Numbered from the stretch's first letter, positions 16,729 to 29,462 are shown. The stretch: DNA of 64,000 nucleotides from BP-133 sp040756995 (GCA_040756995.1 JBFLYK010000035.1:20188-84187); one strand, 5' to 3'. Translations and numbers: made by a program. Notes: generated by a model from the sequence alone, not told the origin.

Positions 16729-18138
16729 ATGACCCATTCACGACCGTTGGCCGCCGTGGTTCTCGCCGCCGGTGAGGGCACCCGGATGAAGTCGTCCGTG
16801 CCCAAGGTGCTGCATCCACTGTGTGGCCGGCCGATGTTGCTGTACGTCGTCGGCGCCCTGGAGCAGCTGGCGCTCGAGCGCATCGTGGTCGTCGTAGGGC
16901 ACGGGTCGGAACAGGTCATCAAAACGCTGCAGCGGGAGACCGACGTCCCGCTGGAGTTCGTCGAGCAGCGGGTGCAGCGGGGGACGGGTGACGCCGTCTC
17001 CGTCGGCCTCACCGTCTTCCCCGACGACCTCGACGAGGAGGGCGACATCATCGTCGTCCCCGGCGACACGCCGCTGTTGCGGGCCGAGACCCTGGCCGGG
17101 CTGATCCGCCACCACGACGAGAGCGGCGTCGCCGCCTCCGTGCTGACCGCCCGCCTGCCCGACCCGACCGGCTACGGCCGCATCGTCCGGGGCAAGGACG
17201 GAAGCGTCGAGGCCGTCGTCGACCACTGGGACGCCACCGAGGAGGAGCGGGCGATCGACGAGGTGAACACGTCGATCTACTGCTTCCGCCGCGGTCTGCT
17301 GGCGCCGGCGCTGCGCCGCCTGTCGCCGGAGAACGCCCAGGGCGAGTACTACCTGACCGACGCCATCGCCGTGCTGCGCCAGGCGGGCCACAAGGTGAGC
17401 GCCATGGAGTCCCCTGAGGTGGCCGAGGCCATGGGGGTCAACGACCAGGTGCAACTGGCCGAGGCGGAGCAGGCGCTGCGAGCCCGGATCAACAGCCACT
17501 GGATGCGGGAAGGCGTGCGGATGGTCGACCCCGCCCGCACGTACATCGACGCCGCCGTGACGCTCGGCGCCGAGGTCGAGCTGCTCCCCGGCGTGGTGCT
17601 GGAAGGCTCGACCACGGTGGGCGCCGGTTCCGTCATCGGTCCCGACACCCGGCTGGTCGACACCGTGGTCGGGCAGGGCGCCACCGTGAGTTACTCGGTG
17701 GCCTGGGAGGCCGAGATCGGCGATGGGGTGACCGTCGGGCCCTACGCCCATCTGCGGCCCGGCGCCCGGCTGGGGGAGGCCTCGAAGGCCGGCAGCTTCG
17801 TCGAGATCAAGTCGTCGACGATCGCCGCCGGGGCCAAGGTTCCGCATCTGGCCTATGTCGGCGACGCTGAGGTCGGTGAGGGCGCCAACGTCGGCGCCGG
17901 CACGATCACCGCCAACTACGACGGCCGGGAGAAGCACCGCACCCGCATCGGGGCCCGGGCCCACATCGGTTCCAACACGGTGCTGGTGGCCCCGGTCGAG
18001 GTCGGCGAGGGTGCCTACACCGGAGCCGGCGCCGTCGTCACCGGCGACGTCCCGGCCGGGGCGCTGGCCAAGGGCGTGCCGGCCCGCATCGAGGAAGGCT
18101 GGGCCAAGGCCCGGGCGGAGGACGCCGAGAAGGCCTGA
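16729..18138 (+). CDS. glmU: Bifunctional GlmU (GlcNAc-1-phosphate uridylyltransferase / GlcN-1-phosphate acetyltransferase)
   Basis: This 469-residue enzyme makes UDP-GlcNAc for peptidoglycan. The N-terminal pyrophosphorylase domain has VVLAAGEGTRMKSSVPKVLH and VVPGDTPLLRAETL; the C-terminal left-handed beta-helix domain has hexapeptide repeats and the acetyltransferase part AHLRPGARLGEASKAGSFVE, VGAGTITANYDGREKHRT and GSNTVLVAPVEVGEGAYTGAG. The ATG at 16729 follows GGAAAGGGG; a longer upstream frame would run into the tRNA gene and is rejected. A small hairpin GATGGGC/GCCCATC follows the stop at 18146-18161. Confidence 0.96.
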   Translation: MTHSRPLAAVVLAAGEGTRMKSSVPKVLHPLCGRPMLLYVVGALEQLALERIVVVVGHGSEQVIKTLQRETDVPLEFVEQRVQRGTGDAVSVGLTVFPDDLDEEGDIIVVPGDTPLLRAETLAGLIRHHDESGVAASVLTARLPDPTGYGRIVRGKDGSVEAVVDHWDATEEERAIDEVNTSIYCFRRGLLAPALRRLSPENAQGEYYLTDAIAVLRQAGHKVSAMESPEVAEAMGVNDQVQLAEAEQALRARINSHWMREGVRMVDPARTYIDAAVTLGAEVELLPGVVLEGSTTVGAGSVIGPDTRLVDTVVGQGATVSYSVAWEAEIGDGVTVGPYAHLRPGARLGEASKAGSFVEIKSSTIAAGAKVPHLAYVGDAEVGEGANVGAGTITANYDGREKHRTRIGARAHIGSNTVLVAPVEVGEGAYTGAGAVVTGDVPAGALAKGVPARIEEGWAKARAEDAEKA

Positions 18139-18208
18139 AACCAGCGATGGGCCCGCCCATCTGCGACACTGGTGTAAGGGGTTGGGCCACGAGGGGACGG
18201 GGCGGACG

Positions 18209-19171
18209 TTGGAACTGGTAACGAAGAAGAAACTGATGCTCTTCAGCGGGAGGGCGAACATCCCTCTCGCCCGGGAGATCGCCGAGAGCCTCGGCGTGCC
18301 GCTGGGAGAGGTCGAACTGTCGACCTTCGCCAACGGCGAGATCTACTGCCGGTACCTGGAAAGCATCCGGGGCGCCGACGTCTTCATCGTCCAGAGCCAC
18401 TCGACGCCGATCAACGAGCACATCGTCGAGCAGCTGATCATGATCGACGCCGCCAAGCGGGCGTCGGCCAAGCGGATCACCGCCGTGTGCCCGTTCTACG
18501 GCTACGCCCGGCAGGACAAGAAGACCGAGGGCCGGGAGCCGATCACCGCCCGGCTGGTGGCCGACATGCTCACCGCCGCCGGCGCCGACCGGGTCGTGGC
18601 CGTCGACCTCCACACCGGCCAGATCCAGGGTTTCTTCAACATGCCGGTCGACCACCTCACGGCCCTGCCGGTGTTGTCGTCGTACCTGCTCGACACCATC
18701 GAGGGCGACCCGGTGGTCGTCTCGCCCGACGCCGGCCGGGTCAAGCTGGCCCAGCGGCTGGCCAACCACCTCAACGCCGACCTGGCCATCATCGACAAGC
18801 GGCGTCCCCGCCACAACGTGGCCGTCGCCTCGGTGATCGTCGGCGACGTCGTCGGCCGGCCCTGCGTGCTGATCGACGACATGATCGACACGGCCGGCAC
18901 GATCACCAGCGCCGCCGAACTGCTGGTCGACAAGGGCGCCGCCGAGGTCTACGTGGCCGCCACCCACGGCGTGCTGTCGGGCCCGGCCATCGATCGGCTG
19001 AAGAACGCCCCCATCAAAGAGGTCATCCTCACGAACACGCTTCCCATCGAGGACGGGAAGCAGTTCCCCGAGCTCAAGGTGCTGTCGATCGCCCCGATCA
19101 TCGCCGACGCGCTCGACGCCGTCTTCGAGGACACCTCGGTCTCCCAGATCTTTGAGGGGGACAACCTGTAG
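18209..19171 (+). CDS. prs: Ribose-phosphate pyrophosphokinase
   Basis: This 320-residue PRPP synthetase transfers pyrophosphate from ATP to ribose-5-phosphate, feeding purine, pyrimidine, histidine and tryptophan synthesis. Signatures: KLMLFSGRANIPLAREIAE, ELSTFANGEIYCRY, VCPFYGYARQDKK, VVAVDLHTGQIQGFF, and the PRPP loop VLIDDMIDTAGTI. The start is read as TTG at 18209 (LELVTKKK) because no ATG or GTG fits before the conserved N-terminus; GGGGACGGGGCGG upstream may serve for ribosome binding. The glmU-prs order is common in Actinomycetota. Confidence 0.94.
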   Translation: MELVTKKKLMLFSGRANIPLAREIAESLGVPLGEVELSTFANGEIYCRYLESIRGADVFIVQSHSTPINEHIVEQLIMIDAAKRASAKRITAVCPFYGYARQDKKTEGREPITARLVADMLTAAGADRVVAVDLHTGQIQGFFNMPVDHLTALPVLSSYLLDTIEGDPVVVSPDAGRVKLAQRLANHLNADLAIIDKRRPRHNVAVASVIVGDVVGRPCVLIDDMIDTAGTITSAAELLVDKGAAEVYVAATHGVLSGPAIDRLKNAPIKEVILTNTLPIEDGKQFPELKVLSIAPIIADALDAVFEDTSVSQIFEGDNL

Positions 19172-19214
19172 GTCCGCTAACCTCTGCGGGTTCGCCTTTT
19201 GGAGGTTGGTTGAG

Positions 19215-19922
19215 ATGGCTGAAGAGGTCACGCTGGTTGCCGACGCCGGACGCCCGACGGGGAAGTCGGCAGCTCGGAAGATCCGGCGCGAGGGCAAGGT
19301 CCCGGGCATCGTCTACGGGCTCGGGACGGACCCGCAGCCGGTGGCCGTGCCGAGCCGCGAGTTCGAGCACATCCTGCACGGCCCCGGGGGCATGAACACG
19401 CTGATCAGCCTCGACATGGCGGGCGAGAAGGACCTCGTCCTCGCCCGGCAGCTGGTGCGTCACCCGGTGCGGCACACGCTGGTTCACGTCGACTTCATCC
19501 GGGTCCGGCGCGACCAGGCGGTGACGGCCGAGGTACCGATCCACCTGACGGGTGAGCCGCAGGGCGTGAAGGACGGCGGACTGCTCGAGCAGACCAACTT
19601 CACATTGTCGATCGAAGCCAAGCCGGCCGACCTGCCCACCGGCATCGAGGCCGATGTCTCGCACCTGGCGATCGGCGATCAGCTCACCGTCGGCGACCTC
19701 AAGCTGCCGCCGGGTGTGGTCAGCACGCAGGACCCGGGCGACCTCGTGGCCCACGTGACCCAGCCTCGCGGGCTCGAACTGCCCGAAGAGATCGAGGCGG
19801 CCGAGGCCGAGGAGGAAGAGGCGGCTGCTGCCGCGGCCGAGGCCGAGGGCGAGCCCTCCGAGGTGCCTTCGACTGCTCTTCCTCCGGGCGCGCCTGTGCC
19901 CACCGGCGACGAAGAGAGCTAA
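19215..19922 (+). CDS. rplY: Large-subunit ribosomal protein bL25 (CTC form)
   Basis: This 235-residue protein has the L25 5S-rRNA-binding domain (GKSAARKIRREGKVPGIVYG to about residue 95), the TL5-type C-terminal beta domain (about 100-185) and an acidic Glu/Ala-rich tail (EAAEAEEEEAAAAAAEAE region) ending in Pro-rich residues. GGAGG at 19201-19205 is 9 nt from the ATG. A TAACCT box at about 19178 is the likely -10. pth follows 9 nt later, the usual pairing. Confidence 0.94.
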   Translation: MAEEVTLVADAGRPTGKSAARKIRREGKVPGIVYGLGTDPQPVAVPSREFEHILHGPGGMNTLISLDMAGEKDLVLARQLVRHPVRHTLVHVDFIRVRRDQAVTAEVPIHLTGEPQGVKDGGLLEQTNFTLSIEAKPADLPTGIEADVSHLAIGDQLTVGDLKLPPGVVSTQDPGDLVAHVTQPRGLELPEEIEAAEAEEEEAAAAAAEAEGEPSEVPSTALPPGAPVPTGDEES

Positions 19923-19931
19923 CCGGCTTCC

Positions 19932-20525
19932 GTGTTCCGGCGGGCGCCCCGCACGGGGGCCTCGGCCGACCTGCTCGTCGTCGGCCTCGGCAACCCCGGC
20001 GAGGAGTACAGCAAGACCCGACACAACGTGGGTGCCGAGGTCGTCGAGATCCTGGCCCGCCGCCACGGCGGGAAGCTCCGCAAGCAGAAGGAGCGGTCGT
20101 TGACCGACGAGGTCAACGTCGGCGGCAAGCGCATGGCGCTGGCCATTCCGTTGACGTACATGAACCTCTCGGGGGAGGCCGTCGCCCCGCTGGTGCGGCG
20201 CTACGGCGTGGAGCCGTCCCAGCTGGTCGTGGTCCAGGACGAGATGGACTTCGAGCTCGGCCGGCTCCAGGTGAAGAACGGCGGGGGGCTGGCGGGCCAC
20301 AACGGGCTGAAGTCGATCGTGGCCCACCTCCACACCCAGGACTTCGTGCGGGTCCGCATCGGGATCGGCAAGCCGCCGGGCAGCCGCCAGGGCGCCGACC
20401 ACGTGCTGCGCCGCTTCTCCAAGGCCGAGCGTCAGGCGATCGACGTCACCCTGGAGGAGGCGGCCGACGCCGTCGAGCTGATTCTGGCCGAAGGCGTCGA
20501 CGTGGCCATGAACCGGGTGAACTAG
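19932..20525 (+). CDS. pth: Peptidyl-tRNA hydrolase
   Basis: This 197-residue enzyme releases peptides from stalled peptidyl-tRNA. It has LLVVGLGNPGEEYSKTRHNVG with the catalytic His, PLTYMNLSGEAVAPLVRRYG, VVQDEMDFELGRLQVKNGGG with the catalytic Asp, and AGHNGLKSIVAHL. GTG start at 19932. Downstream mfd begins 27 nt after the stop. Confidence 0.95.
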   Translation: MFRRAPRTGASADLLVVGLGNPGEEYSKTRHNVGAEVVEILARRHGGKLRKQKERSLTDEVNVGGKRMALAIPLTYMNLSGEAVAPLVRRYGVEPSQLVVVQDEMDFELGRLQVKNGGGLAGHNGLKSIVAHLHTQDFVRVRIGIGKPPGSRQGADHVLRRFSKAERQAIDVTLEEAADAVELILAEGVDVAMNRVN

Positions 20526-20552
20526 ACCGCTCCTATCCTGGAGCGGCTCTTC

Positions 20553-24062
<3,510 letters not shown>

Positions 24063-24071
24063 GTTGAAACC

Positions 24072-25157
24072 GTGATCGCTATGCGCCGTTTGTCATTTGT
24101 CGGGCTCCTCGCCGTGCTGGTGGCGGCCGGAGCCGCCTGCGGGTCGGCCTCACCGACCGCCGCCACCGTGAAGTTCAAGAAGGGCTCGGTCGAGATCGAG
24201 CGGTCCGAGTTCGAGCGGGAGCTCAAGGCGCTCAGCGACAACAAGCAGCTCCAGGCGGCGTCGGGCGGCAACGGTCTGGCCGGCGAGGGCAAGATGACGG
24301 TCGACCCCCGGCTGGCCGCCGGATGGTTGACCGCCGTCATCTACGACAAGCTCATCACCCACGAGTTCGAGCAGCGCAAGCTCAAGATCACCCCGGCCGA
24401 CACCGAGGCGGGCCGGTCGCAGCTGGAAACCCAGTTCGGCAGCCCGGAAGTGGCCACCGCCTTCCCGAAGTGGTTCCAGGACCGGCTCGTGGCCCGCAAC
24501 GCCCGGGCGGTGGCCGTGCGGACCGCCCTGTCGGGCGTGGCCCTCACCGAAGAGAGCCTGCGGAAGTACTACGCGGACCACAAGGCCGACTTCAGCCAGA
24601 ACTGCCTGTCGCACATCCTGGTCAGGACCAAGGAGGAGGCCGACGGCGTCCTGGGCCGCCTCAAGGGCGGGGAGGACTTCGCCGCCGTAGCCCGCCAGAC
24701 CTCGACCGACAAGGGCAGCGGCGCCAAGGGCGGTGACCTCGGCTGCAACCCGAAGGGTGTGTTCGTCCCCGAGTTCGACCAGGCCGCCAGCGAACTGCCG
24801 CTCAACCAGCTGTCGGATCCGCCCGTCCAGACCCAGTACGGCTTCCACATCATCCTGGTCAAGGAACGCAAGGAGACCCCGTTCGAGGAGGCCCGGGAGC
24901 AGGCCCGGGCGGCGCTCAACGCCGAGACGCAGGGCGCCTTCCGGCAGTTCCTCCAGACGGCGGTGACCGAAGCCAAGGTCACGGTCGACGAGCGCTACGG
25001 CAAGTTCGAGCCGCCGGCCACCGGCCAGGCGCCGGAGGTCGTCCCGCCGGTCGTCCCCAGGCCCAAGACGGAACGGACGGACAACACGCCGACCACCGAG
25101 CCGCTCCCCGGCGAGCTGCCCGACAGCCCCGACAACCCGACGCAGCCGGTCGGGTGA
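24072..25157 (+). CDS. PpiC/SurA-like peptidyl-prolyl isomerase, secreted or lipid-anchored
   Basis: This 361-residue protein has an N-terminal hydrophobic segment with a cysteine in AAGAACGSAS, a weak lipobox, so it is probably a lipoprotein. A helical SurA-N-like region with chaperone character (about 45-165) precedes a parvulin domain (SHILVRTKEEADGVLGRLKG to GFHIILVKERKE, about 175-275) and a Pro/Thr-rich tail. It likely helps fold exported proteins outside the membrane. A TAGGTT box overlapping the mfd stop ends 6 nt before the GTG start. Its stop overlaps mazG by 4 nt. Confidence 0.86.
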   Translation: MIAMRRLSFVGLLAVLVAAGAACGSASPTAATVKFKKGSVEIERSEFERELKALSDNKQLQAASGGNGLAGEGKMTVDPRLAAGWLTAVIYDKLITHEFEQRKLKITPADTEAGRSQLETQFGSPEVATAFPKWFQDRLVARNARAVAVRTALSGVALTEESLRKYYADHKADFSQNCLSHILVRTKEEADGVLGRLKGGEDFAAVARQTSTDKGSGAKGGDLGCNPKGVFVPEFDQAASELPLNQLSDPPVQTQYGFHIILVKERKETPFEEAREQARAALNAETQGAFRQFLQTAVTEAKVTVDERYGKFEPPATGQAPEVVPPVVPRPKTERTDNTPTTEPLPGELPDSPDNPTQPVG

Positions 25158-26650
25158 CGGCCACCGCGTCGGAACCGTCGCCCGGCCGCGTCGTCGTGGT
25201 CGGGCTCGGTCCCGGCGGAGCCGACCTGCTCCTGCCGGCCGCCCGCCGGGTCATCCTGGCCACGGCGCCGGAGCGGCGCTTCGTCCGCACCGTGCGGCAT
25301 CCGGCGGTCGACGAGCTCGTCGCCGAGAGCGTCGAGTTCCGGTCCTGCGACGACCTGTACGAGTCGGCCGAGCGGCCGGGCCAGGTCTACGAGGCCATCG
25401 CCGCCCGGTTGCTGGCCGCCGCCGAGGACGGCGACGTGTGCTTCGCCGTCCCCGGCAGCCCGGCGGTCGGCGAGCACTCGGTGGCGCTGTTGCGGGAACG
25501 GCTGGGGAAGCGGCTCGTGCTCGTCCCCGGGCTGTCGTTCGTCGATCTGGCCTGGCTCCGCCTCGGCGTCGATCCGCTGGCCCGAAGCGGCGCCCGGGCG
25601 GTCGACGGCAAGGCGTTGCCCGCCGCGCTGCCGGCCGGGCCGCTGCTGGTCAGCCACTGCCATTCGAAGCTGGTCCTGTCGGACGTGAAGCTGGCCTTCC
25701 TGGAGCGGCTGCCGGGCGAGGCGCCGGTGACGGTGCTGGCCCGGCTGGGCCTTCCCGACGAGGCGGTCACCACCGTCCCGCTCGAGGACCTCGACCGCGT
25801 GGTGCAACCCGACCACCTCACCTCGGTGTTCGTCGACGTGCCACCGGGCGGGCCCGGCGAGGCCTGGGAGCGGCTGGTGGCGCTCATCGAGCGGCTCCGG
25901 GCGCCGGGCGGCTGCCCCTGGGACGCCGAACAGACCCACCACACCCTGGCCCGGCACCTGATCGAGGAGGCCTACGAGGTCATCGAGGCGATCGAGGCGC
26001 TGCCGGCGTCGGCGCCCGCTCCGGGTCCCGAGCCCGTCCCGCCCGGGGCCTACGAACATCTGGAGGAGGAGCTCGGCGACCTGGCCTGCCAGGTGATCTT
26101 CCATTCCACCTTCGCCCGGGAGGCCGGCGCCTTCACGATCACCGACGTGCTGACCGGCATCCACGACAAGCTGGTCCGTCGCCATCCCCACGTGTTCGGC
26201 GACGTGGCCGTGTCGGGCGCCGACGAGGTGGTGGCCAACTGGGAAGTCATCAAGCGGGAGGAGAAGGGCCGCGCGTCGCTGATGGACGGCGTGTCCCGCC
26301 ACCTGCCCTCGCTGCTCTACGCCCACAAGCTGTACCGCAAGGCGGCCTCCGCCGGCCTCGGGTTCGGGACGGCCGAGGAGGCCCTGAGCCGGGCCCGAAC
26401 GGAGCTGGAAGGGCTCGCCGGCGGAGAGCTCGCCGCCGGCGAGGCGGAGCAGCGCCTGGGGGAGGCGCTGGCCGCCGTCGTCTATCTCGCCCGCCTGGCG
26501 GGCGTGGACGGGGAGTCGGCGCTCCGGGGCTGGGCCGGGCGGTTCAAGGAGCGGTTCCAGCGGCTGGAGTCCCTGGCCGCGGAACGGGGAGAGACGGTCG
26601 AGTCGATCCCTCCCTCCGACGTTGCCGCCCTCTGGGATCAGACCGCCTAG
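25154..26650 (+). CDS. mazG: YabN-like fusion: tetrapyrrole-methylase-type domain plus MazG pyrophosphohydrolase
   Basis: This 498-residue protein joins two domains. Residues about 10-225 resemble a SAM-dependent tetrapyrrole methylase (VVVVGLGPGGADLLLPAARR, CFAVPGSPAVGEHSVALLR, VLVPGLSFVDLAWLRLG). Residues about 235-480 are MazG (LRAPGGCPWDAEQTHHTLAR, then LIEEAYEVIEAIE with the metal-binding EExxE, and a second weaker repeat with RRHPHVFGDV). MazG removes non-canonical NTPs or lowers ppGpp; the methylase-like part of this fusion has no assigned activity. The same fusion is known as YabN in Bacillus. GTG start in a GTGA overlap. Confidence 0.9.
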   Translation: MTATASEPSPGRVVVVGLGPGGADLLLPAARRVILATAPERRFVRTVRHPAVDELVAESVEFRSCDDLYESAERPGQVYEAIAARLLAAAEDGDVCFAVPGSPAVGEHSVALLRERLGKRLVLVPGLSFVDLAWLRLGVDPLARSGARAVDGKALPAALPAGPLLVSHCHSKLVLSDVKLAFLERLPGEAPVTVLARLGLPDEAVTTVPLEDLDRVVQPDHLTSVFVDVPPGGPGEAWERLVALIERLRAPGGCPWDAEQTHHTLARHLIEEAYEVIEAIEALPASAPAPGPEPVPPGAYEHLEEELGDLACQVIFHSTFAREAGAFTITDVLTGIHDKLVRRHPHVFGDVAVSGADEVVANWEVIKREEKGRASLMDGVSRHLPSLLYAHKLYRKAASAGLGFGTAEEALSRARTELEGLAGGELAAGEAEQRLGEALAAVVYLARLAGVDGESALRGWAGRFKERFQRLESLAAERGETVESIPPSDVAALWDQTA

Positions 26651-26806
26651 TCCGTCCGGAATCCGCCGTTGGTCCCGAGCGGGCTGGTCTGGCCCGCAGG
26701 GTTGCCCGGGTTGTGGGGGCGGCGTCCCAAACGCTCGCCTGTTCTCGCTCCTTCCGTGCGCCGAAACAAGGAGCAGCACATACGACGAAGGAGTTTCAAT
26801 CCCACG

Positions 26807-27619
26807 ATGAAGAGGATCGGGCTCGTCATCGCCGCCGCCATGCTCGGGACCACGGGCGTCGCGTCGGCCGGCATCGCCGTCCACCAGTTCTCCGTCTCCA
26901 GTTCCGCCGACTCCCAGAACGTCGCCCTCGACGCCAAGACCGAAGGCCTCGCCGCCAACTGCTGGGTGGCGACCGGTGCCGGCAAGGCCGCCGGCTGCAA
27001 CACGTCGGCCAGCCCGTCCCTCCCCGGCCTCCCGGCCATCGACGAGGTGACCAAGCTCGTCGACGCCCAGGGCCTCGTCGACACCGCCCAGGGCCTCGCC
27101 GGCGAGGCGGTCGACGGCCTGGCCAACGACGCCGCCACTCTCACGAGCCCGGGCGCGGTGACCGACGCCGCCGGCGGCGCCGTGAACAGCGCCACGGGTG
27201 CGGCCAACGGTGCGGTCAACGGCGCCACCGGTGCCGTGAACGGCGCGGTGAACAGCGCCACCGGTGCGGTGAACGGTGCGGTCAACGCCGCCACGGGTGC
27301 CGTCAACGGTGCGGTCAACGCCGCCACCGGTGCGGTGAACGGTGCGGTCAACACGGCCACCGGAGCCGTCAACGGCGCCGTGGGCTCGGTGACCGGCATC
27401 GTGAACGGCGCCACCGGCACGGCCGGGACCGCCGCCAACGGCGCCGTCGGAGCGGTGACCGGCACGGTCGATGGGGTCACCGGAGCCGTCAACGGCACGC
27501 TGAACGGTGTCACCGGCACGGTGAACAACCTCCTCGGCGGCGGCCTGCTCAACTGCTCCGCCAGCGGTGGTGTCTCCACCGGTCTCCTCGGCAGCATCAG
27601 CGTCACCGGCACCTGCTAG
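26807..27619 (+). CDS. Secreted 11-residue-repeat protein, function unknown
   Basis: This 270-residue protein has a signal peptide (MKRIGLVIAAAMLGTTGVASA), a unique N-terminal region with two Cys, a helical stretch, then about ten tandem 11-residue units of the form xATGAVNGAVN (residues about 128-237), ending in LLGGGLLNC and a short tail with a final Cys. Four cysteines may form disulfides in the exported protein. The repeat could form an amphipathic helix (11 residues make about three turns) or a beta solenoid. It occupies the place between mazG and eno where mycobacteria carry lpqU. GAAGGAG lies 14 nt before the ATG, longer than usual. Confidence 0.75.
   Translation: MKRIGLVIAAAMLGTTGVASAGIAVHQFSVSSSADSQNVALDAKTEGLAANCWVATGAGKAAGCNTSASPSLPGLPAIDEVTKLVDAQGLVDTAQGLAGEAVDGLANDAATLTSPGAVTDAAGGAVNSATGAANGAVNGATGAVNGAVNSATGAVNGAVNAATGAVNGAVNAATGAVNGAVNTATGAVNGAVGSVTGIVNGATGTAGTAANGAVGAVTGTVDGVTGAVNGTLNGVTGTVNNLLGGGLLNCSASGGVSTGLLGSISVTGTC
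27188..27517 (+). repeat. 33-bp tandem coding repeat (ten 11-residue units)
   Basis: The DNA repeats in steps of 33 bp around GCCACCGGTGCGGTGAACGG. The middle four units are almost identical at the protein level and close at the DNA level; the outer units have drifted (VTGIVNGATG, VTGTVDGVTG). This is the sign of unit duplication in the centre and divergence at the edges. Confidence 0.85.
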
Positions 27620-27645
27620 CGACACCGGCGCAAATCTGCTCGCTC

Positions 27646-27682
27646 CGGAACTGCCGTGCCCGTTGGGGGTGCGGCAGTTCCG
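27646..27682. terminator. Hairpin between the repeat protein and eno
   Basis: CGGAACTGCCG (27646-27656) pairs perfectly with CGGCAGTTCCG (27672-27682) around a 15-nt loop. It lies 27 nt after the repeat-protein stop and before the eno promoter, so it probably ends the upstream transcript. There is no T run, as is usual for high-GC actinobacterial terminators. Two TACGGTCGG copies (27688 and 27705) just downstream are candidate eno -10 boxes. Confidence 0.7.
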
Positions 27683-27735
27683 CGTTCTACGGTCGGTGAT
27701 GCTGTACGGTCGGAACGTCGCTAAGGGAGTGACCA

Positions 27736-29019
27736 GTGAGCATCATCGAGCAGGTCGTGGCGCGGGAAATTCTCGACTCCCGGGGCCAGCCCACCATTGA
27801 GGTCGACGTCGAACTGAGCTCCGGGGCCCGGGGCCGGGCGGCGGTGCCGAGCGGCGCCTCGACCGGCGCCCACGAGGCGCTCGAGCTGCGCGACGGCGGC
27901 GACCGCTACCGCGGCAAGGGCGTGCTCACGGCCGTGGCCAACGTGAACGGCCAGATCGCCGATGCCGTCACCGGGATGCCGGCCGACAGCCAGCGCGACA
28001 TCGACGGGCTGCTGATCGAGCTCGACGGCACCGACGGGAAATCCCGGCTCGGGGCCAACGCCATCCTCGGTGTGTCCCTGGCCGTGGCCCGGGCGGCGGC
28101 CGACGACCTCGACGCGCCGCTCTACCGCTACCTCGGCGGCGTGAACGCCTCGGTGCTGCCCGTCCCGATGATGAATGTCCTCAACGGCGGCGCCCACGCC
28201 GACTCCAACGTCGACCTCCAGGAATTCATGATCGTCCCGGTCGGTGCAGCGTCGTTCTCCGAAGGCCTGCGATGGGGTTCGGAGACCTACCAGGCCCTGA
28301 AGAGCCTGCTGAAGAGCCGGGGGCTGGCCACCGCGCTGGGCGACGAGGGCGGCTTCGCCCCGAACCTCGAGTCGAACGAGGCGGCGCTGGCGCTGCTGGT
28401 CGAGGCCATCGGCCAGGCCGGCTACACGCCGGGCGAGGAGATCGCCCTGGCGCTCGACGTCGCCTCCACCGAGTTCTACGCCGACGGTGTCTACAACCTG
28501 GCCGGTGAAGGGAAGACGTACTCGCCGACCGAGTTCGTCGCCTACCTGGCCGGGCTGTGCGACCGCTACCCGATCGTCTCCATCGAGGACGGCATGGCGG
28601 AGGACGACTGGGAAGGGTGGCGGGAGCTGACCGTGGCGCTGGGCGACCGGGTGCAGCTGGTCGGCGACGACCTGTTCGTCACCAACCCTCGGCGACTCGA
28701 GCGGGGGATCGACGAGGGCATCGCCAACTCGATCCTCATCAAGCTGAACCAGATCGGCACGCTGACCGAGACGCTCGACACGATGGCGCTGGCCACCCGG
28801 GCCGGGTACACCTGCGTCGTCTCCCACCGCAGCGGCGAGACCGAGGACAGCTTCATCGCCTCCCTGGCCGTGAGCAGCGGCGCCGGTCAGATCAAGACCG
28901 GGGCGCCGGCCCGCTCGGACCGGGTGGCGAAGTACAACGAGCTGCTGCGCATCGAGGAGGACCTCGGTGAGGCGGCCGTGTTCCCGAGATTTCCCCGCAC
29001 CGCCGGAGGTAAGGCTTGA
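27736..29019 (+). CDS. eno: Enolase
   Basis: This 427-residue glycolytic enzyme converts 2-phosphoglycerate to phosphoenolpyruvate. It is complete, with AREILDSRGQPTIEVDVEL, PSGASTGAHEALELRDG, MMNVLNGGAHADSNVDLQEF, LGDEGGFAPNL, IEDGMAEDDWEGW, GDDLFVTNPRRLERGI, and the signature ILIKLNQIGTLTETLDT with SHRSGETEDSFIA. GTG start with AAGGGAG upstream. Its stop overlaps ftsB by 4 nt (TTGA). Confidence 0.97.
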   Translation: MSIIEQVVAREILDSRGQPTIEVDVELSSGARGRAAVPSGASTGAHEALELRDGGDRYRGKGVLTAVANVNGQIADAVTGMPADSQRDIDGLLIELDGTDGKSRLGANAILGVSLAVARAAADDLDAPLYRYLGGVNASVLPVPMMNVLNGGAHADSNVDLQEFMIVPVGAASFSEGLRWGSETYQALKSLLKSRGLATALGDEGGFAPNLESNEAALALLVEAIGQAGYTPGEEIALALDVASTEFYADGVYNLAGEGKTYSPTEFVAYLAGLCDRYPIVSIEDGMAEDDWEGWRELTVALGDRVQLVGDDLFVTNPRRLERGIDEGIANSILIKLNQIGTLTETLDTMALATRAGYTCVVSHRSGETEDSFIASLAVSSGAGQIKTGAPARSDRVAKYNELLRIEEDLGEAAVFPRFPRTAGGKA

Positions 29020-29429
29020 GCTCCAAGGCACGCATTGTCGTTGCCTCGGTGATTTTCATCGGCATCCTCTTCGGCGCCGTCTACCCGACGAGGACGTACC
29101 TGTCCCAGCAGCGGGATCTCAAGGCCGCCCACCACCGGCTCGAGCTGTTCCGGCAGCAGAACGGCCGCCTCGAGGCCGAAGCCAAGCGGCTGGAGAGCGA
29201 CGAGGAGATCGAGCGCATCGCCCGGGCCCGGTTCAACCTGGTAAAGCCGGGCGAGGAGGCCTACGCCATCGTCCCCGTCCCGCCGAAGCCGGGCCCGCCG
29301 GGCGCCCCGGCCGCCGCACCGGGATCGGCTTCGCCGGCCGCGCCGGCGGCGACCGCGGCGGCGAAGCAATCCACCGGCTCCAACGCCGTCCTCGACTGGA
29401 TGGTCCGCACGCTTCAGCGGGTCTTCTAA
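29016..29429 (+). CDS. FtsB/DivIC-type septum formation initiator protein
   Basis: This 137-residue protein has one N-terminal transmembrane helix (VVASVIFIGILFGAVYPT), a coiled coil (residues about 30-65, QRDLKAAHHRLELFRQQNGR) and the DivIC C-terminal motif EEIERIARARFNLVKPGEEAY, then a Pro/Ala-rich tail. It is likely part of the divisome FtsB-FtsL-FtsQ complex on the outer face of the membrane. The TTG start lies in an overlap with the eno stop, the same arrangement as eno-Rv1024 in mycobacteria. Confidence 0.87.
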   Translation: MSSKARIVVASVIFIGILFGAVYPTRTYLSQQRDLKAAHHRLELFRQQNGRLEAEAKRLESDEEIERIARARFNLVKPGEEAYAIVPVPPKPGPPGAPAAAPGSASPAAPAATAAAKQSTGSNAVLDWMVRTLQRVF

Positions 29430-29462
29430 AGGGGAAAGCTGAGGCGTGCCGAAACCTCACAT

